From Desmodesmus armatus (taxonomy: Eukaryota > Chlorophyta > Chlorophyceae > Sphaeropleales > Scenedesmaceae), in assembly GCA_007449985.2 (NCBI GenBank), contig VIIQ02000844.1:189001-253000 (forward strand): 64,000 nucleotides of DNA, written 5' to 3'. How positions within the stretch are numbered: position 1 is the stretch's first letter; each line of letters opens with the position of its first letter. The notes below the pieces were generated by a model that was not told the origin of the DNA, searched no databases, and worked only from the letters and a program-made list of their open reading frames with translations. Of the stretch, positions 34,005-45,362 are shown piece after piece. A program made the position numbers and the translations under genes.

Positions 34005-37000
34005 TCAATGCCTAACTACCCGCAAACCGTTGCCTCCTGACAGCACCACATGCCATGCAATGAAAGGCTGCTGTGTGAGCGCAAGCCCCTGCGCCCGCTT
34101 AGGGATGATTGCAGAAACCGCAAAGTCAGCCAAGACGCGCCAAAACTCCCCAACAGCAGCACGCCCTGCAATGCGCTCTACCGTCAGCAGAGGCAACGCA
34201 GGACCTTCTGCTGCCACAGCCCACGCCACTCTGCGGCCGAAGTCAACAGCACCGATGCCAGCCAGACACACCATGTCCCACACAATATGATGCAACCGGG
34301 GATGAGGTTTCACCCCCATCCACAAAGCTGCACACTGCAGGCCGCGGTCAGCAGCCAACCAAGGGGGGGCGTCGCCCACCCGGTGAGCTCGCAACTGCCC
34401 CTCAATCTCCGCCCGCACCGCCCCTGCAACAGGACACTCCCAACAATGGTGCTGTACACCGGGCTCAGCAGCCCCACATGCTACACAAGAGGTGCCTGTG
34501 TGCATGCGCTGGGCCGTAGGGAACGCGTCGAGGGTGAGCCGCCATGCAGCCTCCTTGTGCTCATTAGGCACACGCAGCTTCCACCACCGCCGAAGCACCC
34601 GAGTGACCTCGGGCAATTGGCCCACAATTGGCTGCAGCATATCAACAGACAACACCCTCTGACGGAAGGCAGCATGCCTGTCAGCAATGGCTGACAGCGC
34701 ATCCAAGGATTGACACTGGGTAGCTAGCGACACAGTGAGGGCCTCAAGCTTCACCACATCCCCATTGCGAGTATGCCAGCCCAGATCAGCACACACCCTG
34801 TCCCTAGCTGCGGTAAGCTGAGCCTCCGAAACGGCCGGCAGCCGCCCGGATGGCCTACCCCGCAGCACTGCACGTGCTGCATCCTGCCACGCACTAGGGA
34901 TGGCCGCGACCAACACAGCCAACTCCTCCCTAGCCACCACCATGTTAGCATACCTAGGGCGATGCTGCAACACAGGGTCCCACACATGCATCCTGTATGC
35001 CTCCTCCCTTGCCCCCAGGTCAGGAATGGAACAGATAGCCTCAACCAGCTGCAACCAATGCAGCGCCTGCCCTGCACATTGCAGCTGGGTGAGGCCCAAC
35101 AAGTCAGGCACCACAAACTCCAACCCCACCATCACTTGCCGCTGCTGTCCATACCAGTCCCACTGCTCCCTCTGCGCCACCACCGGATTGGACCACAATG
35201 GGACATAGTAACACCACGGGCCGGGCTGGACCGGGTTAGCGCCCACATGGCGAATATACGGCAGAGCCCTGATGCCAAGGGCAAAAGCACGCAAGGGGTC
35301 TGGCAACAGCTGGCCCCCAGCGTCCCTGAACAACCGACCCTTGTCACACAAGGCCAAGCCCCAATAACCCCCACCAGGCACCACCGGCACATGGTGCTGC
35401 AACAGCTCCCTGCTGACTGCAACCCAAGGCTTGCGAGCATCCCCCACCAACACTTGCACTGCCTCACAAGCCAGGCGAGAGTGAAGGTGGGCCCGCACTG
35501 GCAGCAGACCCAAACCTCCCTCCCTAGGGTGGGCCTCCATACACGCCCTGGGCACCCCTGGTGCCCGTCGCTGATCATCATCAGGGCCCAGGCCAGCATC
35601 AACAAGGGCAGAGGCCCATTTGATTAGTTGCCTGGCATGCTCAGCTGGCAGGGCCCCAGCAAAGTGTGCATGATACAACAGTGTGGAGATAGCGTACCCA
35701 TTGAACGCGAAAGCCCGGCCAAACATGGACAGGTCAGGGATGCGGCTGATCTTCTGCACCCGTTCCCGCACAATGCTCAGCCGATGCTCCCAATCCACTC
35801 CAACCACCCCCACACTGCCAAAGACAACCCCCAGGCTTTTGCAGGTGTCACGCACCGCCATGCCTGCCACAGGGGCAGGATCCACCACCGCTTGGCCCAA
35901 AGGCAACAGTTGACACTTGGGTGGCTGCACCCGCTGGCCTGTGGCATCCCCATACACCGACAAATGCTCCAACAGGCCAGAAACATCAGCCTCCCCAGGC
36001 AGGAGGGGCTCCACATCATCCGCATACTGTGTGGCGACAAGCCTGCCGGCTGCGACATCAATACCAATGCCACACTGCTTGAGATGGCAGAGCAACGCCT
36101 GCCCTGCAAACAGGTACATCAGGGGTGCCAGAGGGCAGCCCTGCCTAACCCCAGCACCACACCGAAAGAAAGAGCTCTGAAAGCCATTGACAACTGCACA
36201 TGTCAGAGTGTCTGTCAACAGCAGCTTCATCCACTGCAGAAACCCGGTACCCACCCCAAGGGCCTCCCCAGCTGCAAACAGAAACTCCCTTGACACAGTG
36301 TCATAAGCCTTCCTGAAGTCCAGGAAAGCAGCTATGGCTGTTTGGTGGCGGGCACGCAGCACCTGGGGCAGCAGCTGCAGCAGCCGCACACTATCCCCTA
36401 TGTGCCGATGCTGCAAAAAAGCACACTGCGCTGGATCGATCATGACCCCCGCCACTTGCAACAACCTGTTGGCCAGTAACTTGGCCATAAGACGGTAATC
36501 ATAGTTAAGTAATTGAATGGGGCGATAAGCATCCACATTGGTGTGCACCCCACCAGGTTTCAGCACTGGCACGACCGCCCCATCAAGAAACCCCGGTGGG
36601 CACTGCTGTGTTGCCCCAACGGCCGAGTACAGTTTGGCCAGGATGGGGGCAAGCTGCTGTCGGTACCGCCTGAACAGTTCCCCAGGAATACCGTCCACCC
36701 CCGGAGCCTTGCCAGGCGCTGTACGCAGGATGGCCCGCTCTACCTCCTCAACTGACACCGATGCACTCCCCAGCTCAGCAGCTTGCTCGGCCGTCAGCCG
36801 CTGGCTGTGCTGTGCCATGGCCTGCAGCACCGCCTGCTGTGCTGCAGGCTGCACCTGCGGAGTTGTGCTGACCTCTGCATACCGGCGTCCCACAATGCTG
36901 GCCAACCCCACCCCACCCACCACCAAATGACCCGACCCAGGTGCGTGCAGCCCAGCAATGAACGATGCTCCTTGGCTGGGCCGCAACATCTTGGTCATGA

Positions 37001-37748
37001 CAGGATTAGGCCGCTCCCCCAGATGCACCCACTGCTGCCGCCTACGCTGCCGCAATACTTCCTCCTCCTGGGTGAGCAGGCTTGCAAGGCCAGAGGAGGC
37101 ATCCTGCAGTTCGGTCACGGCTGCCTGCACCTGTGCCCCATCCTGGCACTGTGCCAACCGCTGCCGTGCTGCCTGCACTGCACCCCATGCTTCCTTTCTG
37201 CGGGCTGCCGACCCCTGATTGGGCCGCCGGGCTTTGGCTTCCCGGTTGAGGGCCTGAACCTGGAGCCGCAACCGCTGCTTGAATGATGACCACCCCACTA
37301 CCATAGCTAGCGGGTCAGAGGGCATGGCTGCATCCTCTACCGCCAGCCAGTCTGCCAGCTGCTGCTCGCACTCTGAGTCCCCTTGCAGGGACAAGTGCAG
37401 CTTCGGGAGGCCTGGGCCCAACACCCCTGGCCTTGACGGCAGCAGCTGCACCACCACAGGAGTGTGGTCGCTGATTGATGGTTGCTGATCTGCATGCCGG
37501 ACAGCTGCCACCTGTGGCAGCAGCCCTGTGCTGACATACACCCTGTCCAACCGCGAGATACCCCGAGGGTGAAAGTAGGTGTATGCTCGCTTGTGGGGGT
37601 GCTTGGCCCGCCAGACGTCCCGCAGGTTTGGCACACACCGCCGCCACGCAGCTGTAGGGGCTGTGTCGCGCGTGGCAGCTGCCCTGGCCCCCGCTGCTGC
37701 AACGGTTGCGGCTGGCTCCCGTCCCCTTCCTCCCCAGACCCTGCCCCC

Positions 37749-37783
<35 letters not shown>

Positions 37784-38324
37784 GCACGGCACGCAACCGC
37801 GATCAACGCTAGGGCAGGGCACAAAGTTCCAGTCCCCCAAAGCGATCATGCGACCCCCTGGAGCAGCGGCGCACCACTCCTGCAGGGTGCCTTCTATGAT
37901 GTCTACGTTGCGCTGGTATTCTGCAGCATGAAAGTATACCCCAACCAGGTCCAAGTCCTGTCCCCCCCCACCGCAGCGGCACGCGGAGCAGCCTGCCATT
38001 GGTGGCCGGGGAAGACGGACCTGGTGTCGCCCCACTGGCACGAACCTGCAGCTTGCCGGACCGCAGCAGGCTGTCCTTGATAAGTACTGTCACCCCTGCC
38101 CGCAACTGTGCTGTCTGCTGGTAGGCCAGACACCAGTAGCTGCGCCAGCCCCTGGCCAGCAGGCGTGACTCTAGGTGAGTGCGCTGCAAGAAGCTGACGT
38201 GTGTATCGGCTGCCACTACTACATCCAAGCCGAGGGCCTTGTAGAGAGCCAACAAGCCCTCTAACTTGGCTGCCAGCCCATTGACATTGTGGCAGCCCAT
38301 GCGCAGGGTTGGAGCCCTACGCAT
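34005..38324 (-). CDS. LINE-B ORF2 endonuclease-reverse transcriptase, frameshifted
   Basis: The ATG at 38324 starts LRMGCHNVNGLAAKLEGLL (endonuclease first strand). After a break at the C8 run (37972-37979) the frame resumes with MIALGDWNFVPCPSVDRG (the GDxN block). After a second break, between about 37740 and 37620, it continues with GISRLDRVYVS and SISDHTPVVV (the SDH block). From there to 34005 it is open: QLLNYDYRLMAKLLANRL, AFLDFRKAYDTVSREFL, GVRQGCPLAPLMYLF, ATQYADDVEPLLPG (catalytic YADD) and a CVACGAAEPGVQHHCWEC knuckle. The reverse transcriptase looks complete; the endonuclease would need both breaks to be sequence errors to work. Confidence 0.87.
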
Positions 38325-38847
38325 TTACTGCTGAGGGGGGGCCCAGGGGGTGGCCGGCCACAGCTGTGGCGAGCCCCCTTCTGGGGCGGGCGTGCCAGCG
38401 TACTGCAAGGCGCTGAAGCCCGCTGGGATGATGGAGGGAAGTGCGGCCTGGCTGTCCTGCTGCTGCTGCTGCTGACGGCGCTGCAAACCTCTGGGCGAGC
38501 GGCGCTGCTCTTGCTGCTGCTGTTGCTTGGATAGCACCAGCCTGAACTGCTCAATGCGCTGCCGCTTCAGTTCAGACCCTGCCGCCCGAGCTGTGGCTGT
38601 CACGCGCTGCTGTGCACCTGGGGTGCCTGCTGCTGGGCCGGCCTGCGATGCAGAGGCGGCGGCCTGGCGGCGAGCCAGCTTGCGCCGGCTCTCAGACACA
38701 AGGCGCTTCTTGGTACCGCAGGTGCTGCTGTTGGCGTTGCTGCTGGTGCTGCTGCTGGTGCTGCTTGAGGCAGCTGCGGCAGCTGGCGCGCCCTCGCGCA
38801 CGGCTGCAGGCGGGGCCTGCTGCTGTTGCCCGATCGGGCCAGAGGGT

Positions 38848-38880
<33 letters not shown>

Positions 38881-40439
38881 AGGTCTGGTGTGGGCCGCTT
38901 CTGTGAGGCAGGTGCAGTGCCAGCTGACTGCGAGGGTGACTGTGCAGCGTTAGCGGCTGGGGCCTCCTGCTGCTGCCTCTGCTGCTGGCGCTCCCGCTGC
39001 TGCTGCCGCTGCTGCTGGCGCTGAGCCGCCAGCTCGGCCGCCTGCTGTTGCCTGTCATGCTCCTGCTGCTGACGCTGGCGGCGCTGCTGCTCCTATCAAA
39101 TCAAATCAAATCAAAGTTACACCTGTAGCTATGAAACTCAAGAGCTCATGCCAGCCATTCACTGATATCACGGAGATAGCACAACAACCCAGAAGGAACA
39201 ACATACTGAGGATCAAAACAGAGAAGCCTGACGCTTTTGTGAGGATGAAAACCAACCCAAAAATCCCCAAGCGTACTATCTAAGTGCACGAGATGGACAA
39301 CCCTCCGAATGGATGCCGGGCTCCTGCTGCTCTGCAAGCTGCTGTTGGGTGCGGGACGCAATCCACTCGCGCTGCATAGCATTGCTGGCTCCCTTGCGCA
39401 GGGCGGCAGCACTGAGGTCTGCTGCATCTGTGCACTCCCGCAGCTGCACGAAGAAACTGCTGGTGCCGTCTGGTGTGGGCATCTCCACTGCTGAGGGTGC
39501 GCTGGCTGTGACTGCCAGCACCAGCTTCACCTCATCCCACAGCTGCCGCTGCTGCTGATCCAAAGCCCAGTCCGCTGCCAGCACAGTGACGCCGGCTGCG
39601 TCCATGGCCGTGGCCCACTGCTGCGGCCCAATGCCCCGCACCCCGCACAAGCTGAAGACCCGGACTGGCAGCCCGTCATACCGCAGAGTGTACTGCTCCC
39701 CACCGCCCGGCAGCTGCAGCTTGCCGGTCTGAGGGTCCAGTAGGCCATGCAGGGCTGCCTTGCTGTGCAGAATGAACTGATAGGACGCGTGCATGGCTGC
39801 AACCTTGCGCCCTGCATGCACAGCATCCTTCCTGAAAAACCTGGGGTGGCTCCAACCCAGCTCCCACCCGTCCCTACTCACCAGCTGCTCAATGACGGCA
39901 GCAAAGCTGCTGGCCATCTCCCCCGCTGCAGCAAACCGCTCAAGGACTGGCCGCAGCGCTGCCGGTGCCATGCCCGCAGCAGCTGCCTCGGCGACTGCTG
40001 GGTCCTCCATGCCTGCAGGCTGCGCCGCAGACCAGGTGTCCCGCAGGCGCTGTACCTCCTGGCCGGATGGGCAGTCCTGCAGTTGCTGTGTTGCTGCTGC
40101 CCGTGCTGCTGCATCTGCTGGGTCAATCAGCTTCTGCACCTCCAGGGCCACTTTCCTGGAGGCCAGAGCCTCGGGAGGCAGCAGCAGCTTCAGAACTCCT
40201 GGGAAGGAGTGCATCTGTCGCTGCTGCCTGTTGTGTGCTGTATAGGCAGCCTTGCTGGCAGTTGCTGCTACCCTCCTGTTGGGCTGATTGGGGGTGGCTG
40301 CTGCTGTCCTGCCAGGTGTGGCGGTGGGCTGGCGCCCAGCCAGGGCAGCACTGCGCTGCTGCTGCTGCTGCTGCTGCTGCTTCTGCTGGGCCACCCGCCC
40401 TGCTGCTGCTGACGTGCCTGCCTGTGAGTCGGTAGGCAT
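38325..40439 (-). CDS. LINE-B ORF1 protein, interrupted by LINE-A
   Basis: ATG at 40439. A Gln/Ala-rich start leads to an ordered middle (SFPGVLKLLLPPEALASRK, HPRFFRKDAVHAGRKV, QYTLRYDGLPVRVFSLCGV) and then a Gln/Arg/Glu-rich, probably coiled-coil tail with KRLVSESRRKLARRQ. The 226-base LINE-A fragment at 39095-39320 splits the tail; taking it out with one 5-base target duplication rejoins the frame through Gln/Glu/Arg-rich sequence. The TAA stop (38327-38325) directly abuts the ORF2 ATG. Function by analogy is RNA binding and particle formation; no known domain is recognised. Confidence 0.78.
39095..39320 (-). mobile_element. LINE-A 3' end nested in LINE-B ORF1
   Basis: 226 bases match the LINE-A 3' UTR end essentially without change, with a (TTTGA)4-type tail at the 39095 side. 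It is flanked by CTCCT at 39090-39094 and 39321-39325, a 5-bp target-site duplication. LINE-A therefore moved after this LINE-B copy was in place. Confidence 0.93.
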
Positions 40440-40922
40440 GTTTACGGAGCTGATATGCTGCGCTGCTGCACGTAATGGATACTAGACGTACCAAAAGCAC
40501 TGTTTGTGCACTAGGCTGCCGCTCGGACTGGCTGCATGGGACTTTCAAACTTGCGAGTGATGCGATCCCGACAGGCCAGCCAGTCTACTGCGGACGTGCC
40601 CGCTGCCCACGAAGAGTGACAAAATGCATCAATACGAGTACAATGCGCAATTCATGCAGGTCGAGTTGACGATCTCTCGACACGGTCCACTGGACATGAT
40701 GGAGGAACGATGGAGGCAACAGAAACGTAGTAGTATATATAGCGCTACTGCTGCCAGAAAGCTACTGCCGGTATATTTTATATTGATATATAGTATATAT
40801 AGAGTGAATATATGAATTGGGGCACGAGCTGCGCTGAGATTTCACAACAATGTGTTCCGCCAATAAGTAGATTGTAAGCACGTGCTCACGGCCATCAACA
40901 AGGGGCACGCTTCGGGCCCAAA
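40440..40922. other. LINE-B 5' region or flank, AT-rich in part
   Basis: No open frame of note. 40725-40815 is AT-rich with several TATATAGT words. The true 5' limit of LINE-B lies in here but cannot be placed. Confidence 0.45.
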
Positions 40923-41009
40923 GAATGAATGAAGGTGTTACACGGGTTTCTCAAGCAACTACGTTGCAACTGAACCCAGCCACGGATGGACACAACCAGC
41001 ACGGAAGGG
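40923..41009 (-). mobile_element. LINE-B 3' end fragment 1
   Basis: 87 bases match the LINE-B 3' terminus (compare 33597-33682), with tail repeats AATGAATGAAGG. GGGCCCA lies directly before it (40914-40920) and at its other end (41007-41013). Confidence 0.9.
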
Positions 41010-41014
41010 CCCAT

Positions 41015-41182
41015 GAATGAATGAATGAAGGTGTTACACGGGTTTCTCAAGCAACTACGTTGCAACTGAACCCAGCCACGGATGGACACAACCAGCACGG
41101 AAGGGGGCCGTTCGGACAAACCCCACCATCAAAAGCTTGTCACGCACACTCAGTGTGCTTCCAGATTGCGAACACAGAGATA
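41015..41182 (-). mobile_element. LINE-B 3' end fragment 2
   Basis: 168 bases match 33597-33755 with an (AATG)3 tail. It is followed by GGGCCCA at 41188-41194. The match breaks off at GAGATA, where the master copy reads GAGATATAAT. Confidence 0.9.
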
Positions 41183-41194
41183 CGGAAGGGCCCA

Positions 41195-42220
41195 GAAGAA
41201 GAAGAAGAAGGGGTTACAGGGCGACACACGCAGCTACGCTGCAACGACACCCAGCATCGGAAGGGAACCAAAGCCCGTCCTTGCAGGACCTACAAGGACG
41301 GGAACAGACAGCATGGAAAGGAGAGAACCCGCCACCATAGATGTCTGCAGAGGAGACTGTCTGAAAGGAGGGGACCACAGGCAAGGCTTCAACCCCACAA
41401 AGCCAGCCACACAGACAAGAGGGCTTCCACAAGTACCAAGCCGAACACACACCCCCATGCCCCCGGGGCGACCACTTCGAACACAATGTGGAAGAAAGGC
41501 TCCAGCTGTGCTGCGATACACACCCCCAAGACAGGTGCCCGGGGTGTCAGAGCGACACCTGTGTATACCGGGCTGCCCCAAGTCAGCGCGCCCAAGCACC
41601 TGCACCGTTCACAGGCCAGCAACACTGCCCCCTACAACCAGGCCCAAGGCCACTGCATGGCCCTTGCCTGTGTTCTGCTGCCACTGCTGCTGCACACCAG
41701 TCCTGCCTGCTGACTCAGCGGACTGCTGCTGATCCAGCCAAAGCTGCTGCTGCTGCTGCTGCTGTAAACGCGACAAAAACCACGGCACAGTGAAGATAAT
41801 CAACACTGTGCGTGATGCTGCACGCCAGCTGCTGCTCAAGCTCCAGCTCCAGCTCTCCAGCTACTGCTGTCAACTGCCACTGCCCCACCGGTCCGACAGC
41901 CCACTGTGCTGGCCAAACGCTGGTCCGAAACAGCCACAACACAAACACAGACACCAACAAAAACAAGGGACGACACAACAACCCCAGCGCGCGGCCGACG
42001 TGAAAGACCCACGTCAGCACATCGCGATGGCTGAGCTCAGCCCGTGCTGCACAGGCTGCCTCCTGATCCGCGGCACAGACACAAGAGGAATAACTACTGA
42101 CTATAATAGGGGCGAAACACACCAGCGAGGCTGGGCTGGGACAGCCCCTGGCACATGTTGCAGCGCCGTGCTGATGCGAGGCAGTTTTACGGCATGCCCA
42201 GGCCAAACGCGGTTTTGAAT
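41195..42220 (-). mobile_element. 3' part of a LINE-B relative with (GAA)n tail
   Basis: After an (AGA)n tail at 41195-41210 the sequence GGGGTTACAGGG with GCAGCTACGCTGC and CACCCAGC parallels the LINE-B terminus (GGTGTTACACGGG, GCAACTACGTTGC, AACCCAGC). A 10-bp hairpin (CCCGTCCTTG and its complement, 41274-41302) follows. The next 900 bases have no clear frame and are read as the 3' UTR and decayed ORF2 end of a related family. The right limit is uncertain. Confidence 0.55.
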
Positions 42221-42265
42221 GAATGAATGAATGAATGAAGGTGTTACACGGGTTTCTCAAGCAAC
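42221..42265 (-). mobile_element. LINE-B 3' end fragment 3
   Basis: A very short insertion: (AATG)4-5 tail and 30 bases of the LINE-B terminus up to CAAGCAACTACG, then GAAGGGCCCAAAG. Confidence 0.85.
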
Positions 42266-42375
42266 TACGGAAGGGCCCAAAGAAAAGTGACCATGGGTGG
42301 GACCAGTACTTACTGAGCTATTTGAACATGAGGCTGCTGATTTGACTGACAAGAAACGTAACCCTATCATAATAA

Positions 42376-42447
42376 GGGGGGGTAGCTCAGTGGTAGAGCA
42401 TCCGGTTACACTCTGGAAGGTCGTGGGTTCGTCTCCCACCCCCCTCG
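42376..42447 (+). tRNA. tRNA-like sequence, probably a SINE head
   Basis: 72 bases fold as a tRNA. Acceptor GGGGGGG/CCCCCTC (one G-U), D arm GCTC...GAGC, anticodon arm TCCGG-TTACACT-CTGGA, variable AGGTC, T arm GTGGG-TTCGTCT-CCCAC, discriminator G. Box A TAGCTCAGTGG is perfect; box B GGTTCGTCTCC has T where A is expected. The loop would read anticodon ACA (nominal Cys), which eukaryotic tRNA-Cys does not normally use. Together with the ~200 bases of non-tRNA sequence behind it, this suggests a SINE or tRNA pseudogene rather than a working tRNA. Confidence 0.7.
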
Positions 42448-42675
42448 CCTGGCCGTAGTGGGGCACCAGCCCCGTGTGGCGGGGTGGCAGCCCCCACATG
42501 GAGCCACTACCAAGTGTGTCAGGCAAGCGCGAAGCTGGTACCGGGGACCCATATGCTCGGGTAGGAACGCGTGCGCCCACTCCAAACACACTAGTGCCTT
42601 CGGCGCCGAGATGTGTGGGTTGGTGTTCCTATAGGTGATGGCTTCAGAGGAAGCCGTCTGCCAACAGAAGCCGTC
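42448..42675 (+). mobile_element. Possible body of a tRNA-derived SINE
   Basis: Sequence between the tRNA-like head and the start of LINE-A homology, with no open frame of note. It ends in a 17-base direct duplication (42653-42669 and 42670-42686) that overlaps the LINE-A junction. A second copy would be needed to prove that it is a SINE. Confidence 0.35.
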
Positions 42676-44378
42676 TGCCAACAGAAGCTTGATACATACC
42701 TGTTGTTTGTAGACATTGAAAAGGCCTATGACACTGTGTGGAGAGCTGGGCTTCTCTGGCACTTATGGCAAAAAGGCATTACTGGGAAAATGTTCCGCGT
42801 CCTTGCTAACATGGTGGATAACACACCCACCAAGATCATGTACAACGGAGCGTTCTCGCGCGTAATGCACCCTGACATGGGCTGGGAACAGGGAGACACC
42901 CTGGCAACCACCATGTTCAACGTATACATTGATAGCGTCTTGCACCAGGTATGGGAGGAACACGAGGGAATCCCTGTCCCTGTGCGCTCTGGCGAAACAG
43001 CTGCAAAACTGACTGCTCTTTTGTATGCTGATGATCTGGCTGGGGTGACATCCACCCCTGAAGCAATGCAACGGCTGGTGGACAGTACACGAGCAGCACT
43101 GACAAAATGGCAGCTTCGCGCAAGTGTCAACCCCACTGACACATCTAAAACTGCCATCATGAAGGTACTAGGTGGCTGTGCAAGTGCCCGCCGCAGTGCT
43201 GCTGCAGCTACACGGATGGACAGCTCTGCTCAGACATACAAGTGGGGAGACATCACCATCCCACAAGTCACCAGCTACAAATATCTAGGGGTTACCATCA
43301 ACAATGCCAACACTTGGGATGACCACTTTGAAGCTCGCATGAAGTCAGGCACAAAGGCAGCAGCAGCCCAACGTAAAGTACTCACACAAGTGCGGCTCCC
43401 TGCCCACTTGCGCAAACTGACACTAACCACTATTGTGCAACCAGTGGTCACCTATGCTGCCCAGGTGTGGGCCCAACCCATCCAATCTTTGCGCAAAAAG
43501 CTTGACTCCTGGCAGATGGGTTTGACCACACGTGCTTTCCATTGCCCTGCAAACACCTCCCACATCTGCCTGCAACAAGAGCTGGGTTTGTTTCCTCTGC
43601 ATGTAACATGCGACACACTTGCCATTAGGTACTGGCATCATCTAGAAAACACACCCACTGACCGACTACTGTACAAGATCCACACTGCATGGAGTGGCAA
43701 GTACCACCCTTGGGGTCAGAACATGCAGCGACTACTGACTGAGTACAACATTGACACTAGCACCCCTAAAGAAGTCAGTAAGGCAAATTTCAAGGGACAT
43801 GTTGAAGCACGTGCAATCAACTATCTTAGGTCTTATTGGACACAGCCCCCCGCAACCTAGGAGGTTCTGTGCACTCCAGGTACATGGCAGACATTGGCAT
43901 TGGAGAGCTCACACCTAGGCGGCCCAAACTCCGCACATATCTGCACACTCTAACCACCACTCCCCACCTGGAATCATGTAGAGCCGCTTCACTGTTCATG
44001 CACTTCCGCCTTGAAACCCTCCCACTTAATGCCTTCCATAGCCATACAAGACACAGGGAGACAGCTGCTGCACGCAATGCAAGGCAACTCTGCCCATCCT
44101 GTAAACAACATGCTGAAACACCCACTCACTTCCTGTTGGAGTGCCCTGCCTACTCTATCCCCCGCAGCATGCCACATATTGCAGACTGTATTGCAGATGC
44201 CCAAGCCAGCCCCACACAGGCCCCATGGCGCCAACTGCTCAACCAGCCTTTGATGGCCAACTACATCCTCCGCGCTTGGGACATTAGAAGAGCCGCCCTT
44301 GCAGGGCGCGAGGCCAATGGAGGAAGCTCTATGGCGTTAACACCTGGGCCTGCAGCTGATATCACTGGAGAGCAGTAA
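42676..44378 (+). pseudogene. LINE-A ORF2 fragment with one frame break
   Basis: Encodes the second half of the reverse transcriptase, from LDTYLLFVDIEKAYDTVW through YADD to the zinc knuckle and stop at 44378. A run of six C at 43846-43851, where the master copy has seven, shifts the frame and creates a stop at 43860. Otherwise it is almost identical to the master, including residues LYADDLAG; one visible change is NTNTWD to NANTWD. Confidence 0.93.
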
Positions 44379-44762
44379 CAGTCCTTTGCAGCAGCAGCAG
44401 CAGTGGAGCGTTGACGGCAGTTGACTGATTTGACAGCTTTGTGTTTTTGTATCGAGAGCCGTCTAGTGCCGAGCCTCCGAATTGGTCCAGCCCAAAGTCA
44501 CATTGCCACAAAGGGTTTTTTATATTCCTCCACGGAGGTTTTTGCCCGGCATCCATTCGGAGGGTTGTCCATCTCGTGCACTTAGATAGTACGCTTGGGG
44601 ATTTTGGGTTGGTTTTCATCCTCACAAAAGCGTCAGGCTTCTCTGTTTTGATCCTCAGTATGTTGTTCCTTCTGGGTTGTTGTGCTATCTCCGTGATATC
44701 AGTGAATGGCTGGCATGAGCTCTTGAGTTTCATAGCTACAGGTGTAACTTTGATTTGATTTA
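42676..44762 (+). mobile_element. LINE-A copy, 5'-truncated
   Basis: Homology to LINE-A starts at TGCCAACAGAAGCTTG (about ORF2 residue 660) and runs through the 3' UTR to a short TTTGATTTGATT tail. It differs from the copy at 26-32 kb by only a few bases over 2.1 kb. Confidence 0.95.
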
Positions 44763-45231
44763 TTCCTATTCCTTATAATGTTACTGATGGGGGTTGTTGT
44801 TACTGATGGGGGTTGATAAGCGAGCGCAGGTGGTGAAGACTGGAACCAGTCACCAGTAGCACCAGCTGCACCCTCAGCTGCTGTAACCGTTTCTGGACGA
44901 CACGTTCGGTCCATGTTGGCTGAAGCAGAAAACTCAAATGCCAGTTGGGCATGCAGGTGATTGTGCTACCTTGCAGACTTGCTCTTCAGCTCCGGTGCAG
45001 ACAGGCACCTGCACCCTACACACGAGCTCAGCAAGCGCCCCAAGCCCTCCCTAGCAGCCAACCAACCCCTCAACACTGCTGGCAGGCCATCACAGCCATG
45101 CTCCGAGTTGCACCCGTGTACACCCACACAAATGTTGTGAAGCATAGCGTACGCATCATACAAAAGGAGAGTTGTAATCAATGACAGTGTGAGGCTCTCA
45201 CCAGGCCTGTGCTTGGTGGCACTGAGGTATG
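44763..45231. other. Spacer without recognised gene
   Basis: GTTACTGATGGGGGTTG is repeated twice right after the LINE-A tail. A minus-strand open stretch (about 45355-44966) has no recognised domain. Confidence 0.4.
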
Positions 45232-45236
45232 TTACA
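45232..45236 (-). terminator. Candidate TGTAA poly(A) signal of the SWR1/PIE1 gene
   Basis: TGTAA on the minus strand lies about 127 bases after the last stop codon (45365-45363). Confidence 0.5.
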
Positions 45237-45362
45237 CAAGACTGAAATGACTCAACCGCAACCATGAACTGCTTGCAGCAGGGCCTTGTGCATACAGATA
45301 AGGCGAAACAAGGCCACACCTCATGGCAAGGCATCAGCACTTTGAAAAATACCAAAACACTG

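Larger units (their letters stand above)
33597..40922 (-). mobile_element. LINE-B, two-ORF non-LTR retrotransposon
   Basis: Read on the minus strand: 5' region (about 40922-40440), ORF1 (40439-38325, interrupted by a LINE-A fragment), ORF2 (38324-34005) and a ~400-base 3' UTR ending in CTTCATT at 33597. Other 3' ends of this family at 40923, 41015 and 42221 carry longer (CATT)n tails. The element ends 23 bases upstream of the ATG of the membrane-protein gene on the same strand. ORF2 has at least two frame breaks, one at a run of eight C (37972-37979). Confidence 0.87.

Noticed and set aside
42376..42447. Functional tRNA-Cys gene
   Set aside because: Anticodon would be ACA, box B is altered, and the sequence is embedded in retrotransposon debris.
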